A stretch of 48,581 nt of DNA from Candidatus Nitrosopelagicus sp. (GCA_028345575.1 JAOMDR010000009.1:1-48581), one strand, 5' to 3'. Shown: positions 16,870-26,535, counted from the stretch's first letter. Program-made: numbers and translations. The notes: a model not told the origin generated them from the letters alone.

Positions 16870-18027
16870 TTAAAGATTTGTATTTCTATTAGGCTCAAGT
16901 AGTTTTCTTTTTGATATTGAAAGTATTGCAACCCCAATTCCTATTACAAAGAACACCAAATATGGTGTTTCATTTCCAAAGAAGTAAGAAACAACCCCTG
17001 CAATTAGCGGTCCGCTAGCCCATCCTATACCAAATATGGTTTCATAAGCCCCAATCATTGTACCTGAAATTTCCTTTCTTGTTTTGCTCAAAACAATTTC
17101 CAGTGTCAGTGGGAAGAAGATACTGAATCCAAATCCCATAAGCGTTATTGCAATTGCAAATTCAACTATGCTTTCTACAAAAAATGATAATCCTAATCCT
17201 ACTGCTATGGAAAAGGTTGCTAAAATCAGCGTAAGGCTTGTATTTTTAGCTAGCTTGCTTGCCATTATGAGGGTTATAATTCTGGACAATCCAAAAATAA
17301 AAAATAAAATTTCAATGTTGACCGGAGTCATGGTCCTGTCGTTGAGAAATGCCGGATAAATGCTCAAAATTATCCCAAATGATGCAGTACAGTAAATTAA
17401 CATCATAATGACATGCGGAAATTTTATTATTTCCTTGATTGACGAAAATGAAAACTTTTCATGATTTACAATTGGTCTGTTTCTTGAAAGTCCAATTGCC
17501 GAAACAATTGATGCTACTAGCACGTAAGTTGCGATTTCAAAGATGAATCTATAATTTTCATCAAAGTTTTCTAAGACAATTGATCCTATTAGTGGTCCTA
17601 TCATGAATCCCGTTGTAAAGAATCCGGTAAACGTTGCAATATTTCTGACGCGAGTTTTTCCTTTGCTTACGTTTGAAATAATTGCTTCACATGGTGGCCA
17701 GAAGAATGCATGAGCGATTCCTGTAAGGACTCGATATCCCATTATTTCTGGAACTGACTGTGAAATTGAAAGTAAGTATACTGATACTGAATTTATTCCA
17801 ATTCCTAGTGAAAGCAGATGCGCATTGTTGAAGCGATTTAGTAAAATCCCAACAAACAATGGAAAGAACATGTATGGAATAAAATTGGCGAAACCTATGG
17901 CTCCAAGATCTGCATATGATGCACCGATTACATTTTTTGCAAAAACAGGTAACAGTGGACCTTGGAGTCCGTATGAAATTCCAATTAAAATGCCGGTTAT
18001 GTAAACTAGGATTAGTCTATTATTCAT
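16870..18027 (-). CDS. MFS transporter
   Basis: Integral membrane protein of 385 residues with about 12 hydrophobic segments, typical of the major facilitator superfamily. Between helices 2 and 3 lies LNRFNNAHLL in place of a strict MFS GxxxDRxGRR signature. A Pro/Gly-rich helix 4-5 region (GIAHAFFWPPCEAIISNVS) resembles multidrug or sugar-efflux-type MFS proteins. Substrate unknown. Its ATG overlaps the stop of the upstream UbiE-like methyltransferase by four bases, so the two are coupled. Confidence 0.88.
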   Translation of the reverse strand: MNNRLILVYITGILIGISYGLQGPLLPVFAKNVIGASYADLGAIGFANFIPYMFFPLFVGILLNRFNNAHLLSLGIGINSVSVYLLSISQSVPEIMGYRVLTGIAHAFFWPPCEAIISNVSKGKTRVRNIATFTGFFTTGFMIGPLIGSIVLENFDENYRFIFEIATYVLVASIVSAIGLSRNRPIVNHEKFSFSSIKEIIKFPHVIMMLIYCTASFGIILSIYPAFLNDRTMTPVNIEILFFIFGLSRIITLIMASKLAKNTSLTLILATFSIAVGLGLSFFVESIVEFAIAITLMGFGFSIFFPLTLEIVLSKTRKEISGTMIGAYETIFGIGWASGPLIAGVVSYFFGNETPYLVFFVIGIGVAILSISKRKLLEPNRNTNL

Positions 18028-18713
18028 TTGTACGCAGCAACCATAATAGCTCCGCCCATAAGGTCTTTTTCAAATTCAACTCTTGAAAATTTCTCAAGCA
18101 GCATGGATTCTAATTTTTTATTTTGTGGCCAAAGCTTGTATGTTCCATACAGTGTACCAAATTTCAATCCAAGTCTACCTCCAGCTATTAGTGCTATTAT
18201 TGGTAAAATCATTCTAAGATAAAATGTTACGCCAAATCTAAAAAATGGTTCATCTGGTTTTCCCAAATCGACTATCACCCATTTACCATCCTCTTTTAAA
18301 ACTCGGTGCATTTCTGAAATTGCAGTTTTCAAACTAATTGCATCACGTAATGAATATCCTGATAGTACTGCATCAAATTCTTTATCTTGAAATGGAACGT
18401 GTTCAAATACTCCGCATGCCGAATCAATTTTTTTATCGAACAGTCTATCCGTATTTTTTAGCATTGGCACAAGTGGATCATAAAGAATAATCTTCAAATC
18501 ATTATCTACAATTTTTGCTGCAGTTTTTGACATGTTTCCAAACCCCGAACCTGCATCGAGAATTTTATCTCCTTTCTTCACTCTACCCTTAATTGCTCTG
18601 TTTCTATGTTCAACATCTTTTCCTAATGAGATAAATGAATTCACTTTATCATAAACTGGTATAATCTCGCGAAGTACGTCTATTACTTCTCCCCAATAGC
18701 TTCCTAAACCCAT
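18024..18713 (-). CDS. UbiE/COQ5-like SAM-dependent methyltransferase
   Basis: A 229-residue methyltransferase resembling UbiE, which C-methylates quinone precursors such as demethylmenaquinone. It has IIPVYDKVNSFISLGKD (the UbiE-type N-terminus), motif I ILDAGSGFGNMSK, and a motif region VLSGYSLRDAIS comparable to the family signature. The C-terminal part has a hydrophobic stretch (FYLRMILPIIALIAGGRLG), which may bring it to the membrane. A role in thaumarchaeal menaquinone synthesis is plausible but inferred. First gene of an apparent operon with the MFS transporter and tatA. Confidence 0.8.
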   Translation of the reverse strand: MGLGSYWGEVIDVLREIIPVYDKVNSFISLGKDVEHRNRAIKGRVKKGDKILDAGSGFGNMSKTAAKIVDNDLKIILYDPLVPMLKNTDRLFDKKIDSACGVFEHVPFQDKEFDAVLSGYSLRDAISLKTAISEMHRVLKEDGKWVIVDLGKPDEPFFRFGVTFYLRMILPIIALIAGGRLGLKFGTLYGTYKLWPQNKKLESMLLEKFSRVEFEKDLMGGAIMVAAYK

Positions 18714-18764
18714 ATCTGCATCAAAATCATTACTCTAATAATTCAATTCGTGAGAAATTCTATT

Positions 18765-19490
18765 TTATTTAACAAATTTGCCTTTTGCAGCCTCGTCAAA
18801 TTTCTTTAGGTCTTCAGTAGAAATTTTTTCAATCATTTTTCCTTCTGATAGTATCTTTGACATTTTTATGTGTTCGATGCCAGATTTTTCTTCACTTTTT
18901 AGATTGATTGCAGCGATTGCTAGTGATGCAGCTTCGTCAATTGTTAACCCTTCTTTGTAGTTCTTTTCAAGAAATTCATTTACTTCATCTGAGCCAGTTC
19001 CTATTGCTATTGCAGAATATGAATTGTAAGTTCCGCTAGGATCAATTACGTAAACGTTTACGCCTTTTCTGTCTATTCCTGCAATAATTAATGCAACGCC
19101 AAATGGTCTAACACCTGAATATTGTGTAAATTGATGATTTTGATCTGCCAGATGTTTTGCGACTGTTTCAATGTCTACTGGTTCATCATAAGTTAATTTG
19201 TTACTTTGGGAAAAATATCTTGCATTATCTACTTGAACTCTTGCATCCGGAATATATCCTGCTGCTGCAACTCCTATATGATCATCAACCTGAAAAATTT
19301 TCTGTGTAATTCCTTCTACTTGCAATGCTCTTGTCTTTTCTTCAACCGCCAAAACTATGCCGTCTTTTGTCATGATTCCTATTGCCAGTGTACCACGTTT
19401 GACCGTCTCTAATGCATATTCTACTTGATAGATTCTTCCATCAGGTGAATACATAGTTGGTGTCATGTCGTAACCACGATTTGGCATCAT
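18765..19490 (-). CDS. psmA: proteasome subunit alpha
   Basis: Alpha subunit forming the outer gate rings of the archaeal 20S proteasome. The 241-residue sequence has GYDMTPTMYSPDGRIYQVEYA at its N-terminus, the proteasome alpha signature, then KRGTLAIGI and the core segment YSGVRPFGVALIIAG. The HbYX-docking pocket elements are as expected, and there is no propeptide because alpha subunits are inactive. Two ATGs sit side by side (19490 and 19487); either may be used. Single gene, between the UbiE-like gene and the epimerase, same strand. Confidence 0.96.
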   Translation of the reverse strand: MMPNRGYDMTPTMYSPDGRIYQVEYALETVKRGTLAIGIMTKDGIVLAVEEKTRALQVEGITQKIFQVDDHIGVAAAGYIPDARVQVDNARYFSQSNKLTYDEPVDIETVAKHLADQNHQFTQYSGVRPFGVALIIAGIDRKGVNVYVIDPSGTYNSYSAIAIGTGSDEVNEFLEKNYKEGLTIDEAASLAIAAINLKSEEKSGIEHIKMSKILSEGKMIEKISTEDLKKFDEAAKGKFVK

Positions 19491-19551
19491 AATGAAAAAC
19501 TTAGTTACTGAGTCAATTTAAGGGTTAGTTCTTTTAGGCACTGATACTAAT

Positions 19552-20430
19552 CTATGAATCAAGAATTGAATTGATCCCTTCTTTGTATGAAGGGTAAACA
19601 AAACTGTAAATCTCTGAAACTTTTTTGTTTGAAATTTTCATAGGAGTTGTTAATAATTTTACCAAGTCTCCTCCCAATACTCCTTTTGCAAGAAACATTG
19701 GAACTCCTCCAGGATGTTTTGTTCCAATTTTATCTGCTGTATAATCTACAAATTCTTTAAATGTAACTGAGGTTGAATCTGCACAAACATATGATTGATT
19801 TTTTAAGCTATTTTTTGCGATGGATACTAAAATTCCTACTGCATCCTCAACATGTATGAAGCATTTGTCATAATCCCCTTTTCCAGGAGTCTTCATCATT
19901 CCACTCTTTAATTTCTTAACTATCATCTCTGTAAACCAACTACCATCACCATATACATCACCAAAATAACACACTGAAAATCCAATATTGTTTTCCTTAC
20001 ATGAATCCTCAAGAAATTTTTGTGCATCTAATCTTATCTTGACAAAATCTGTATCTGGTTTGATAGGGCTTTGTTCATCAACTATGCTCTTTGGATTACC
20101 AAATACTCCTAATCCTGATGCATAAATTATGAAATCTGTCTTATCTTTAATTTTATTGAATAAATTTACAGTTCCATCATAGTTGATTCTTTTTTGTTTC
20201 TTTTTGTCTTTAACCAGTGGAGTGGCAGCTGCTAGATGAAAAACAACATCAAATTCAATATCCGGAATATCAAAATCATCTTCTCTTAAATCTGCATTAA
20301 TAACTTGAATTCCATCTATCTGACATGTGGAGTCGTGAAATACCCCGTAAACATCATGGCCCTCTGAAATCAATTTCTTTGATAGTCTGGAGCCTATGAA
20401 ACCTCCTGCTCCGGTAACTAACATTTTCAT
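19552..20430 (-). CDS. NAD-dependent epimerase/dehydratase family protein, atypical active site
   Basis: Extended SDR of 292 residues. The nucleotide-binding TGAGGFIGS (6-14) is intact, as are the strand ends FHLAAAT (64-70) and IIYASGLGVFG. The usual catalytic Tyr-x-x-x-Lys appears as F129-VKI-R133 in DFVKIRLDAQK, so both Tyr and Lys are replaced. Family members use that pair for hydride transfer chemistry, so this protein may be a non-catalytic or differently acting NAD(P)-binding protein. It has no sugar-biosynthesis neighbours. Divergent from gdhA. Confidence 0.82.
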   Translation of the reverse strand: MKMLVTGAGGFIGSRLSKKLISEGHDVYGVFHDSTCQIDGIQVINADLREDDFDIPDIEFDVVFHLAAATPLVKDKKKQKRINYDGTVNLFNKIKDKTDFIIYASGLGVFGNPKSIVDEQSPIKPDTDFVKIRLDAQKFLEDSCKENNIGFSVCYFGDVYGDGSWFTEMIVKKLKSGMMKTPGKGDYDKCFIHVEDAVGILVSIAKNSLKNQSYVCADSTSVTFKEFVDYTADKIGTKHPGGVPMFLAKGVLGGDLVKLLTTPMKISNKKVSEIYSFVYPSYKEGINSILDS

Positions 20431-20482
20431 AAACTATCTATTACATTAGATGATAAAAAATTTGATATTTCTGAAAGATACT

Positions 20483-20490
20483 TTTAAGTA
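20483..20490 (+). promoter_or_regulatory. TATA-like element of gdhA
   Basis: TTTAAGTA centred about 30 bases before the TTG start of gdhA, compatible with a leaderless or nearly leaderless mRNA. Confidence 0.4.
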
Positions 20491-20516
20491 TAATTTGAAA
20501 TTACACAATATTCATC

Positions 20517-21791
20517 TTGGTAAAACATGATCCTTTTGCTAATGCAACAAAGCAAGTTAATGACGCTTGTGACGTTTTAAAAATTAAAGATAAAGGCATA
20601 CGTGAATATCTTGCAATGCCAAATAAAGTTCTCCGTGTTAAAATTCCTGTAAAAATGGATAATGGAAAAATACGTGTCTTTACTGGATTTAGATCACAAC
20701 ATAACAACGATCGTGGTCCATACAAAGGTGGAATTAGATATTTTGATCCTGAAGGTGGTGTGCAATATATGGAACGTGAAGTTATGGCTTTGTCATCTTG
20801 GATGACATGGAAATGTGCTGTAGTTGATGTGCCACTTGGTGGGGGAAAAGGTGCAATTTTTGTCAATCCAAAAAAAGATAAACTCAGTGATGGAGAATTA
20901 GAGAGATTAACTCGAGGATTTGCATATAAAATCGGTGAAATAATAGGACCTCAAAAAGATATTCCTGCACCTGATGTTTACACAACTGGAAAAGAAATGA
21001 CACAGATAATGGATACTTGGAGTAAGATGAATGGCAACAAATACTCTCCAGGTGTAATTACTGGAAAACCAATACCTATGGGTGGCTCACTTGCAAGAAA
21101 TGTTGCAACTGGATTGGGAACTGCATATTGTGTTAGAGGCGCAGCCAAAATACTAAAAATTAATCTTAAAGGTGCCAAAGTTGTTTTACAGGGATTTGGA
21201 AACGCATCTACTTTTGCAGGTGAATATCTTGAAAAGATGGGTGCAAAATGTATTGGTGCAAGCGATTCTAAAGGATCAATAATTGTTCCAAATGGATTTA
21301 AAGTTAGTAAATTAATCGAACATAAGAAGAAGAAAGGAAGTGTAGTAGGTTTCCCGGGAAGTAAAAAAGTCTCTACTGAACAGCTATTGACAACAAAATG
21401 TGAAATTCTAATTCCCGGTGCGCTAGAAAATCAAATTGATGCTAAACTTGCAAACAAACTACAGTGTAAAATTATCGGTGAAGCTGCAAATGGACCAACA
21501 CTACCTGAAGCAGATCCAATCATTTACAAGAAAAAAATTATGGTTATTCCTGATATTCTTGCAAACTCTGGTGGTGTTTGTATATCATATCTAGAATGGG
21601 TTCAAAATAATATGGGATATTACTGGAGCTTTGATGAAGTTGCAGGAAAAATGGAAGCAAATATTGTTAGAGGTCTAAAAGATAGTTATGATATTTCTAA
21701 AAAGTACAAAATTGACATGAGACGTGCAGCAATGGTTCTAGCAGTACAAAGAGTCATGGAAGCATTTGAGCACAAAGGAATCTGGCCTTAA
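20517..21791 (+). CDS. gdhA: glutamate dehydrogenase
   Basis: Interconverts 2-oxoglutarate plus ammonia and glutamate, a main ammonia assimilation step in these organisms. The 424-residue hexameric-type enzyme shows FRSQHNNDRGPYKGGIRY, the active-site motif PLGGGKGAI with its Lys, PAPDVYT, and a Rossmann motif GFGNAS. The start is TTG 20517 (MVKHDPFANATKQVNDAC); no ATG in frame fits the conserved N-terminus. It is followed 55 bases later by the CO2-fixation acyl-CoA synthetase on the same strand. Coenzyme preference is not assigned. Confidence 0.96.
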   Translation: MVKHDPFANATKQVNDACDVLKIKDKGIREYLAMPNKVLRVKIPVKMDNGKIRVFTGFRSQHNNDRGPYKGGIRYFDPEGGVQYMEREVMALSSWMTWKCAVVDVPLGGGKGAIFVNPKKDKLSDGELERLTRGFAYKIGEIIGPQKDIPAPDVYTTGKEMTQIMDTWSKMNGNKYSPGVITGKPIPMGGSLARNVATGLGTAYCVRGAAKILKINLKGAKVVLQGFGNASTFAGEYLEKMGAKCIGASDSKGSIIVPNGFKVSKLIEHKKKKGSVVGFPGSKKVSTEQLLTTKCEILIPGALENQIDAKLANKLQCKIIGEAANGPTLPEADPIIYKKKIMVIPDILANSGGVCISYLEWVQNNMGYYWSFDEVAGKMEANIVRGLKDSYDISKKYKIDMRRAAMVLAVQRVMEAFEHKGIWP

Positions 21792-21846
21792 ACAAAAATT
21801 TTGATCAAAGATTAATATAACGAAAAATTTTTTCATCGATCGAATA

Positions 21847-23967
21847 ATGTCTTCTGTAAAAAACACTTTTGAAGAAATAATCAAAACTGATCATAAAGTT
21901 ATCACTGAAGAATCATCAAAAGGAATCTTAAAGAAATATGGTGTTAAAGTACCTGGTTTTGCTTTAGCAAAATCTGCTGATGAAGCCGCAAAACAGGCAA
22001 AGAAATTAGGATTTCCATTAGTAATGAAAGTTGTATCTCCACAAATTCTTCACAAAACTGATGTTGGTGGAGTAAAAGTTGGTATTGATAATGTTGCTGA
22101 TGTCAAAAAAACATTCAATGACATGTATGGTAGATTATCTAAAAAGAAAGGTGTTGACGTAAAAGGAATTCTTTTAGAAAAAATGGTTCCAAAAGGAGGA
22201 GTTGAATTAATTGTAGGTATACAAAACGACCCGCAATTTGGACCAATGATTATGGCTGGATTAGGCGGTGTCATGACTGAAGTTTTCAAGGATGTTGCAT
22301 TTAGAATGCTTCCAATTACTACATCTGATGCAAAATCAATGTTAAATGAACTAAAAGGCTCAAAACTCCTCAAAGGTTTTCGTGGAAGTGCACCAATTGA
22401 CACAAACATGGTTGCAAAAGCACTTGTTCAAATTGGAAAAATTGGTGTTGAAAATGCAAATTATATCAACAGTATTGACTTCAATCCTGTAATCGTATAT
22501 CCAAAATCCTACTTTGTAGTAGATGCAAAAATTATTCTCAATAAAGAATTAAGAAAAAATTCAATCTCAAAAGCAAAACCAGTCATTGCATCAATGGAAA
22601 AATTCTTCACACCCAAATCTGTTGCGTTAGTTGGAGCATCTGCAACACCTGGGAAAATTGGTAATTCTGTATTAGATGCACTTGGAAAACAAGATTACAA
22701 AGGTAAAGTTTATCCAATTAATCCTAAACAAAAGAAAATTCTTGGAATGAAATGTTATCCTTCATTAGATGCAATAAAAGATAAAGTTGATCTAGTTGTT
22801 GTTTGTGTTGATCTTTCAGCATGTGGACCAATTATGAAAACTTGCGCAAAGAAAAGAATTCACAATGTTGTAATTGTATCTGGTGGTGGAAAAGAGCTTG
22901 GTGGTGACAGAGCCGCAATGGAAGCTGAAGTTAAAGAATTATCATTAAAACACAAAATTCGTGTAATTGGTCCTAACTGTATTGGAATGTTTAATGCAGC
23001 AAATAGACTCGATTGTGCATTTCAAGGACAAGCAAGAATGGTTCGTTCAAAACTTGGTAACGTTGCATTCTTTTCGCAAAGTGGAACTATGGGAATTAGT
23101 ATGCTAGAAAGTGCAGATTTGTTTGGTTTATCAAAAATGATTAGCTTTGGTAATCGTTCTGACGTTGATGAAGCAGACATGATATGGTATGCCGCAAATG
23201 ATCCTCAAACTAAAGTAATTGGATTATATGTTGAAGGATTTGGTGATGGAAGAAAATTCATCAATACTGCAAAACGGGTAATGAAAGAAAAGAAAAAACC
23301 CGTTATTATTTGGAAGAGTGGAAGAACTGCAGCTGGTGCAAAACAAGCAGCATCTCATACCGGTTCACTTGGAGGTTCTAACGCAATGATAATGGGTGCA
23401 TTCAAACAAGCAGGAATAATATCAGTTGATAGTTATCAAGAATTAGTAGGTGTGTTGAAGGCAATGGCATGGCAACCACATGCGAATGGTAATCGTGTCG
23501 CAATGACAAGTAATGGTGCCGGTCCTATGATTGGTGGAATTGATCATTTAGAACGATTAGGACTTACAATTGGAAAATTAGATTCAAAAACTCGTAAAAA
23601 AATTAAAGAACATTTCCCACCAACTGTTCCAATTCATAATGGAAATCCAGCTGATGTTGGTGGTGGTGCAACTGCAGGTGATTACAATTTTGTTCTTGAA
23701 CAATTCTTGGCAGACAAAAATATTGATATCGCAATGCCTTGGTTCGTTTTCCAAGATGATCCTCTTGAAGAAACAATTGTCCAACATTTAGCTGCACTAT
23801 CAAAGAAACGAAAAAAGCCAATCTTATGTGGTGGAAATGGTGGACCATACACTGAAAAAATGATTAAACTAATTGAAAAACACAATGTCCCAGTTTACCA
23901 AGACCTTAGAACTTGGATTGCAGCAGCATCTGCACTAGCCCAATGGGGCAAAGTCCGTGGAAAATAG
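21847..23967 (+). CDS. ADP-forming acyl-CoA synthetase, probable 3-hydroxypropionyl-CoA synthetase
   Basis: Fused NDP-forming acyl-CoA synthetase of 706 residues. The ATP-grasp (beta) half comes first (about 10-235, [21 protein letters not shown]), then the CoA-binding alpha half from about residue 250 ([20 protein letters not shown]), including HTGSLGGS with His504, a candidate phospho-histidine. In Nitrosopumilus maritimus the enzymes of this family (Nmar_1309 and Nmar_0206) activate 3-hydroxypropionate and 4-hydroxybutyrate, conserving ADP. The adjacent hydratase gene matches the Nmar_1309-1308 pair, hence the 3-hydroxypropionate assignment. A TATA-like TTAATATAA (21812-21820) lies about 30 bases upstream. 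Confidence 0.88.
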   Translation: MSSVKNTFEEIIKTDHKVITEESSKGILKKYGVKVPGFALAKSADEAAKQAKKLGFPLVMKVVSPQILHKTDVGGVKVGIDNVADVKKTFNDMYGRLSKKKGVDVKGILLEKMVPKGGVELIVGIQNDPQFGPMIMAGLGGVMTEVFKDVAFRMLPITTSDAKSMLNELKGSKLLKGFRGSAPIDTNMVAKALVQIGKIGVENANYINSIDFNPVIVYPKSYFVVDAKIILNKELRKNSISKAKPVIASMEKFFTPKSVALVGASATPGKIGNSVLDALGKQDYKGKVYPINPKQKKILGMKCYPSLDAIKDKVDLVVVCVDLSACGPIMKTCAKKRIHNVVIVSGGGKELGGDRAAMEAEVKELSLKHKIRVIGPNCIGMFNAANRLDCAFQGQARMVRSKLGNVAFFSQSGTMGISMLESADLFGLSKMISFGNRSDVDEADMIWYAANDPQTKVIGLYVEGFGDGRKFINTAKRVMKEKKKPVIIWKSGRTAAGAKQAASHTGSLGGSNAMIMGAFKQAGIISVDSYQELVGVLKAMAWQPHANGNRVAMTSNGAGPMIGGIDHLERLGLTIGKLDSKTRKKIKEHFPPTVPIHNGNPADVGGGATAGDYNFVLEQFLADKNIDIAMPWFVFQDDPLEETIVQHLAALSKKRKKPILCGGNGGPYTEKMIKLIEKHNVPVYQDLRTWIAAASALAQWGKVRGK

Positions 23968-24003
23968 ACAACATTTAATTTCACATTCTATTCGTTTTCT
24001 ATC

Positions 24004-24765
24004 ATGTCAATGATTACAACAAGCAAAGATGAAGGCGTTTGTGTCGTAAAGATTAATCGCCCAACAAAGCTTAACGCTATGAATATTGATGTTGCAAGAG
24101 AAATTATTTCTACTTTTCAGCAACTCGATAAGGATGATAGTGTAAAAGTAATTGTTTTGACTGGCGAAGGTGATAAGGCATTCTCAGCTGGAGCTGACAT
24201 CGAATACATGTCAAAAATATCAGCTGATGAATCTGAAGTATATGCAAAGCTTGGACAAGAAGTAACTGCAACTGTTGAAAATGTTTCAAAACCAACAATT
24301 GCTGCAGTGAATGGATTTGCATTGGGTGGTGGTTGTGAAGTTGCAATGTCTTGTGACATTAGAATCGCATCTGAAAATGCAAGAATGGGCCAACCTGAAG
24401 TTACAATTGGAATCCCTCCTGGATGGGGTGGAACACAAAGATTGATGCGAATAGTTGGTATTGCAAAAGCAAAAGAACTTGTCTACACTGGCAAAATGAT
24501 CAAGGCTGCTGAAGCAAAAGAAATCGGTCTTGTAAATAATGTCGTTCCTTTAGAATCTCTAATGGAAGAGGTTATGAGCATGGCAAAAACTATTGCATCA
24601 AACGCTACACTCGCAGTTCGCATGTCAAAAACAGCTATTAACAAAGGACGAAATGCAGATCTAGATACCGGATTAGGTGTCGAACTATTGGCCTGGAGAA
24701 ACTGTTTCTCTGATCCTGATAGGGAACAACGCATGGTAGACTTTGTCAATAAATCAAAAAAATAG
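24004..24765 (+). CDS. enoyl-CoA hydratase family protein, probable 3-hydroxypropionyl-CoA dehydratase/crotonyl-CoA hydratase
   Basis: Crotonase-fold enzyme of 253 residues. The oxyanion-hole motif [11 protein letters not shown] and both catalytic glutamates are visible, in [15 protein letters not shown] and [18 protein letters not shown]. The homolog in N. maritimus (Nmar_1308) serves two steps of the 3-hydroxypropionate/4-hydroxybutyrate cycle: dehydration of 3-hydroxypropionyl-CoA and hydration of crotonyl-CoA. It directly follows the acyl-CoA synthetase that makes the first of these substrates. The assignment rests on context and family. [11 protein letters not shown] could begin at either of two close ATGs (24004, 24010). 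Confidence 0.88.
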   Translation: MSMITTSKDEGVCVVKINRPTKLNAMNIDVAREIISTFQQLDKDDSVKVIVLTGEGDKAFSAGADIEYMSKISADESEVYAKLGQEVTATVENVSKPTIAAVNGFALGGGCEVAMSCDIRIASENARMGQPEVTIGIPPGWGGTQRLMRIVGIAKAKELVYTGKMIKAAEAKEIGLVNNVVPLESLMEEVMSMAKTIASNATLAVRMSKTAINKGRNADLDTGLGVELLAWRNCFSDPDREQRMVDFVNKSKK

Positions 24766-24848
24766 AATCACTCTATTTTTCTTATTTTCTTTATTAATAC
24801 GCTACAAAGGGGGAAAAGCTTCTTATAATTTGAGGATTGAAAATCTGT

Positions 24849-25286
24849 ATGGCAACAGAAGCTGAAACAGTCGGTGATTCTTGTAGTACTCATAATGAGA
24901 CTCCAAAACCACAGGAAGCATCCGCTGAATTACAACAACCTACAACACAAACAGGTAAATTGGTGACAATCACTGCACCAGCCGCTGAAAAAATTAAAGA
25001 GTTCATGGCTGAGGAAGACGGTAACCCCCAATTTCTAAGAATTTACGTTCAAGGTGGCGGTTGTTCTGGTCTATCATACGGAATGGGCTTTGAAAAAGAG
25101 TCTGAAGAAGATGATAGAGTAATTGAAGAAAATGGTGTTAAAGTACTAGTCGATAGTATGAGCATTGATCATCTCAATGGCGCAAACGTCGATTATATTG
25201 AAAGCCTAATGGGTTCTGGTTTCAAAATCAATAATCCAAATGTAACAAAATCTTGTTCATGTGGCTCTTCATTCAGTACTGAGTAA
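24849..25286 (+). CDS. IscA/ErpA/HesB-type iron-sulfur assembly protein
   Basis: A-type carrier for Fe-S cluster assembly. The 145-residue protein from ATG 24849 (MATEAETVGD) has a polar N-terminal extension of about 40 residues, then the conserved core KIKEFMAEE, GGGCSGLSYGMGFE, and the terminal CSCGSSF, so all three cluster cysteines are present. A TTG four codons upstream is less likely. A TATA-like TTATAATTT about 30 bases before the ATG suggests a leaderless mRNA. A T-rich tract after the stop probably terminates transcription. Confidence 0.93.
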   Translation: MATEAETVGDSCSTHNETPKPQEASAELQQPTTQTGKLVTITAPAAEKIKEFMAEEDGNPQFLRIYVQGGGCSGLSYGMGFEKESEEDDRVIEENGVKVLVDSMSIDHLNGANVDYIESLMGSGFKINNPNVTKSCSCGSSFSTE

Positions 25287-25289
25287 ACA

Positions 25290-25311
25290 TTTTTTCTCTT
25301 CTCTCTTTTTC
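25290..25311 (+). terminator. T-rich terminator tract
   Basis: ATTTTTTCTCTTCTCTCTTT-type pyrimidine tract starting a few bases after the iscA-like stop. Archaeal termination commonly uses such oligo-T tracts without a hairpin. Confidence 0.45.
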
Positions 25312-25330
25312 ATTTAATTTATTCAAATCG

Positions 25331-25377
25331 TTTATAAATCTCAAATTTTATCTCTGATTATTGAACATTAAGGAGAT
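25331..25377 (+). promoter_or_regulatory. dnaG promoter and Shine-Dalgarno
   Basis: TTTATAAA at 25331-25338 predicts transcription start near 25360. The leader then carries AAGGAGATGAT from 25370, an almost complete match to the anti-Shine-Dalgarno of archaeal 16S rRNA, followed by the TTG start at 25387. This contrasts with the leaderless pattern of neighbouring genes and supports the unusual TTG start. Confidence 0.55.
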
Positions 25378-25386
25378 GATAAATAA

Positions 25387-26535
25387 TTGCCATTTACAGG
25401 TATTGTCAAGTACGAAATCAAACTCTCATTTGAAGTTGATGGACTTGTCGAACGAGCAGATATAATCGGCGCTATATTCGGACAAACCGAAGGTCTTTTG
25501 GGACCTGAAATGAATCTGAATGAACTGCAACGAGTGTCTAAGGTAGGTCGAATTGAAGTTAATACGTTCCAGTCTGAAAATACTACTAAAGGTGACGCAA
25601 AGTTGCCAATGAGTACTGATATTGATACATGCACATTAATTTCTGCTGCAGTTGAAAGTATAGATAAAGTTGGTCCATTTGACAGCACTTTCAGACTAGA
25701 TGATATAGAAGATGTTCGAGCAAATAAAAAACAAAAAATCTTAGAACGTGCAAAAGAAATCAAACAAAAATGGGCCACAAATTCTGTTAGTGAAGGACAG
25801 GAAATGCTTGAACAAGTTCATGAAAATAATTCAGAAAAAATTACTACATATGGTCCTAAAAAACTTCATTGCAGTACCGGAATTTTTGATTCTAAATGGA
25901 TAATTCTAGTAGAAGGTAGGGCTGATATAATTAATCTCTTAAGAGCAGGTTATGATAATGCATTAGCATTTGAAGGTGGAAGAATTGATGAATCAATTCA
26001 AAAGATATGTGAAGAAAAAGAAAAAGTTGTAGCATTCACCGATGGTGATCGAGCAGGTGGATTTATTCTAAAAGAATTAAAATCTGTTGTACATGTTGAT
26101 CTTGAATTACGTGCTGATACTGGAATTGAAGTTGAAGAATTAACTCCAAAAAGAGTTGATGAACTTTTGAGTCCTGTTAAAAAACAGATGGAAGAAGAAT
26201 TGTCCACACCTGAAATTAAAAATGTAGATGACGGCCCTCTTGCAGAATTATGTAAAAATAAATTCTCAGAATTGAATGAATCCCTAGAAGCAATTGCACT
26301 TGACTCTAATGAATCTGAAGTATTTAGGGTTGCAATTCCTGAATTGGTTGAAAAAATATCTGGTCAATCTGGAATCAAATATCTAATTTTAGATGGGATA
26401 ATTACTCAAAGACTTGTTGATGCTGCAAAAACAGCTGGTGTTGAAAATATTATTGGTCACAGAACTGCAAAATTATCTGACTCTGATGGTGTATCATTAA
26501 AAACATTTAGAGAACTTGGTATAGCATCTAATTAA
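25387..26535 (+). CDS. dnaG: archaeal DnaG-like primase
   Basis: TOPRIM-domain protein of 382 residues, related to bacterial DnaG. In archaea it has been reported both as a primase and as an exosome component. It reads MPFTGIVKYEIKLSFEVDG at the N-terminus, the archaeal DnaG hallmark, and its TOPRIM motifs are ILVEGRADI (catalytic Glu) and VVAFTDGDRAG (DxD). A variable acidic segment and a C-terminal domain (IIGHRTAKL) follow. The start is TTG 25387. The stop TAA shares its last base with the ATG of the riboflavin kinase gene. Confidence 0.94.
   Translation: MPFTGIVKYEIKLSFEVDGLVERADIIGAIFGQTEGLLGPEMNLNELQRVSKVGRIEVNTFQSENTTKGDAKLPMSTDIDTCTLISAAVESIDKVGPFDSTFRLDDIEDVRANKKQKILERAKEIKQKWATNSVSEGQEMLEQVHENNSEKITTYGPKKLHCSTGIFDSKWIILVEGRADIINLLRAGYDNALAFEGGRIDESIQKICEEKEKVVAFTDGDRAGGFILKELKSVVHVDLELRADTGIEVEELTPKRVDELLSPVKKQMEEELSTPEIKNVDDGPLAELCKNKFSELNESLEAIALDSNESEVFRVAIPELVEKISGQSGIKYLILDGIITQRLVDAAKTAGVENIIGHRTAKLSDSDGVSLKTFRELGIASN

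Noticed and set aside
22050-22409. Long minus-strand open frame inside the acyl-CoA synthetase gene, and many similar frames elsewhere
   Set aside because: They lie fully inside well-recognised genes, lack family motifs and follow codon composition of the true strand, so they are shadows.
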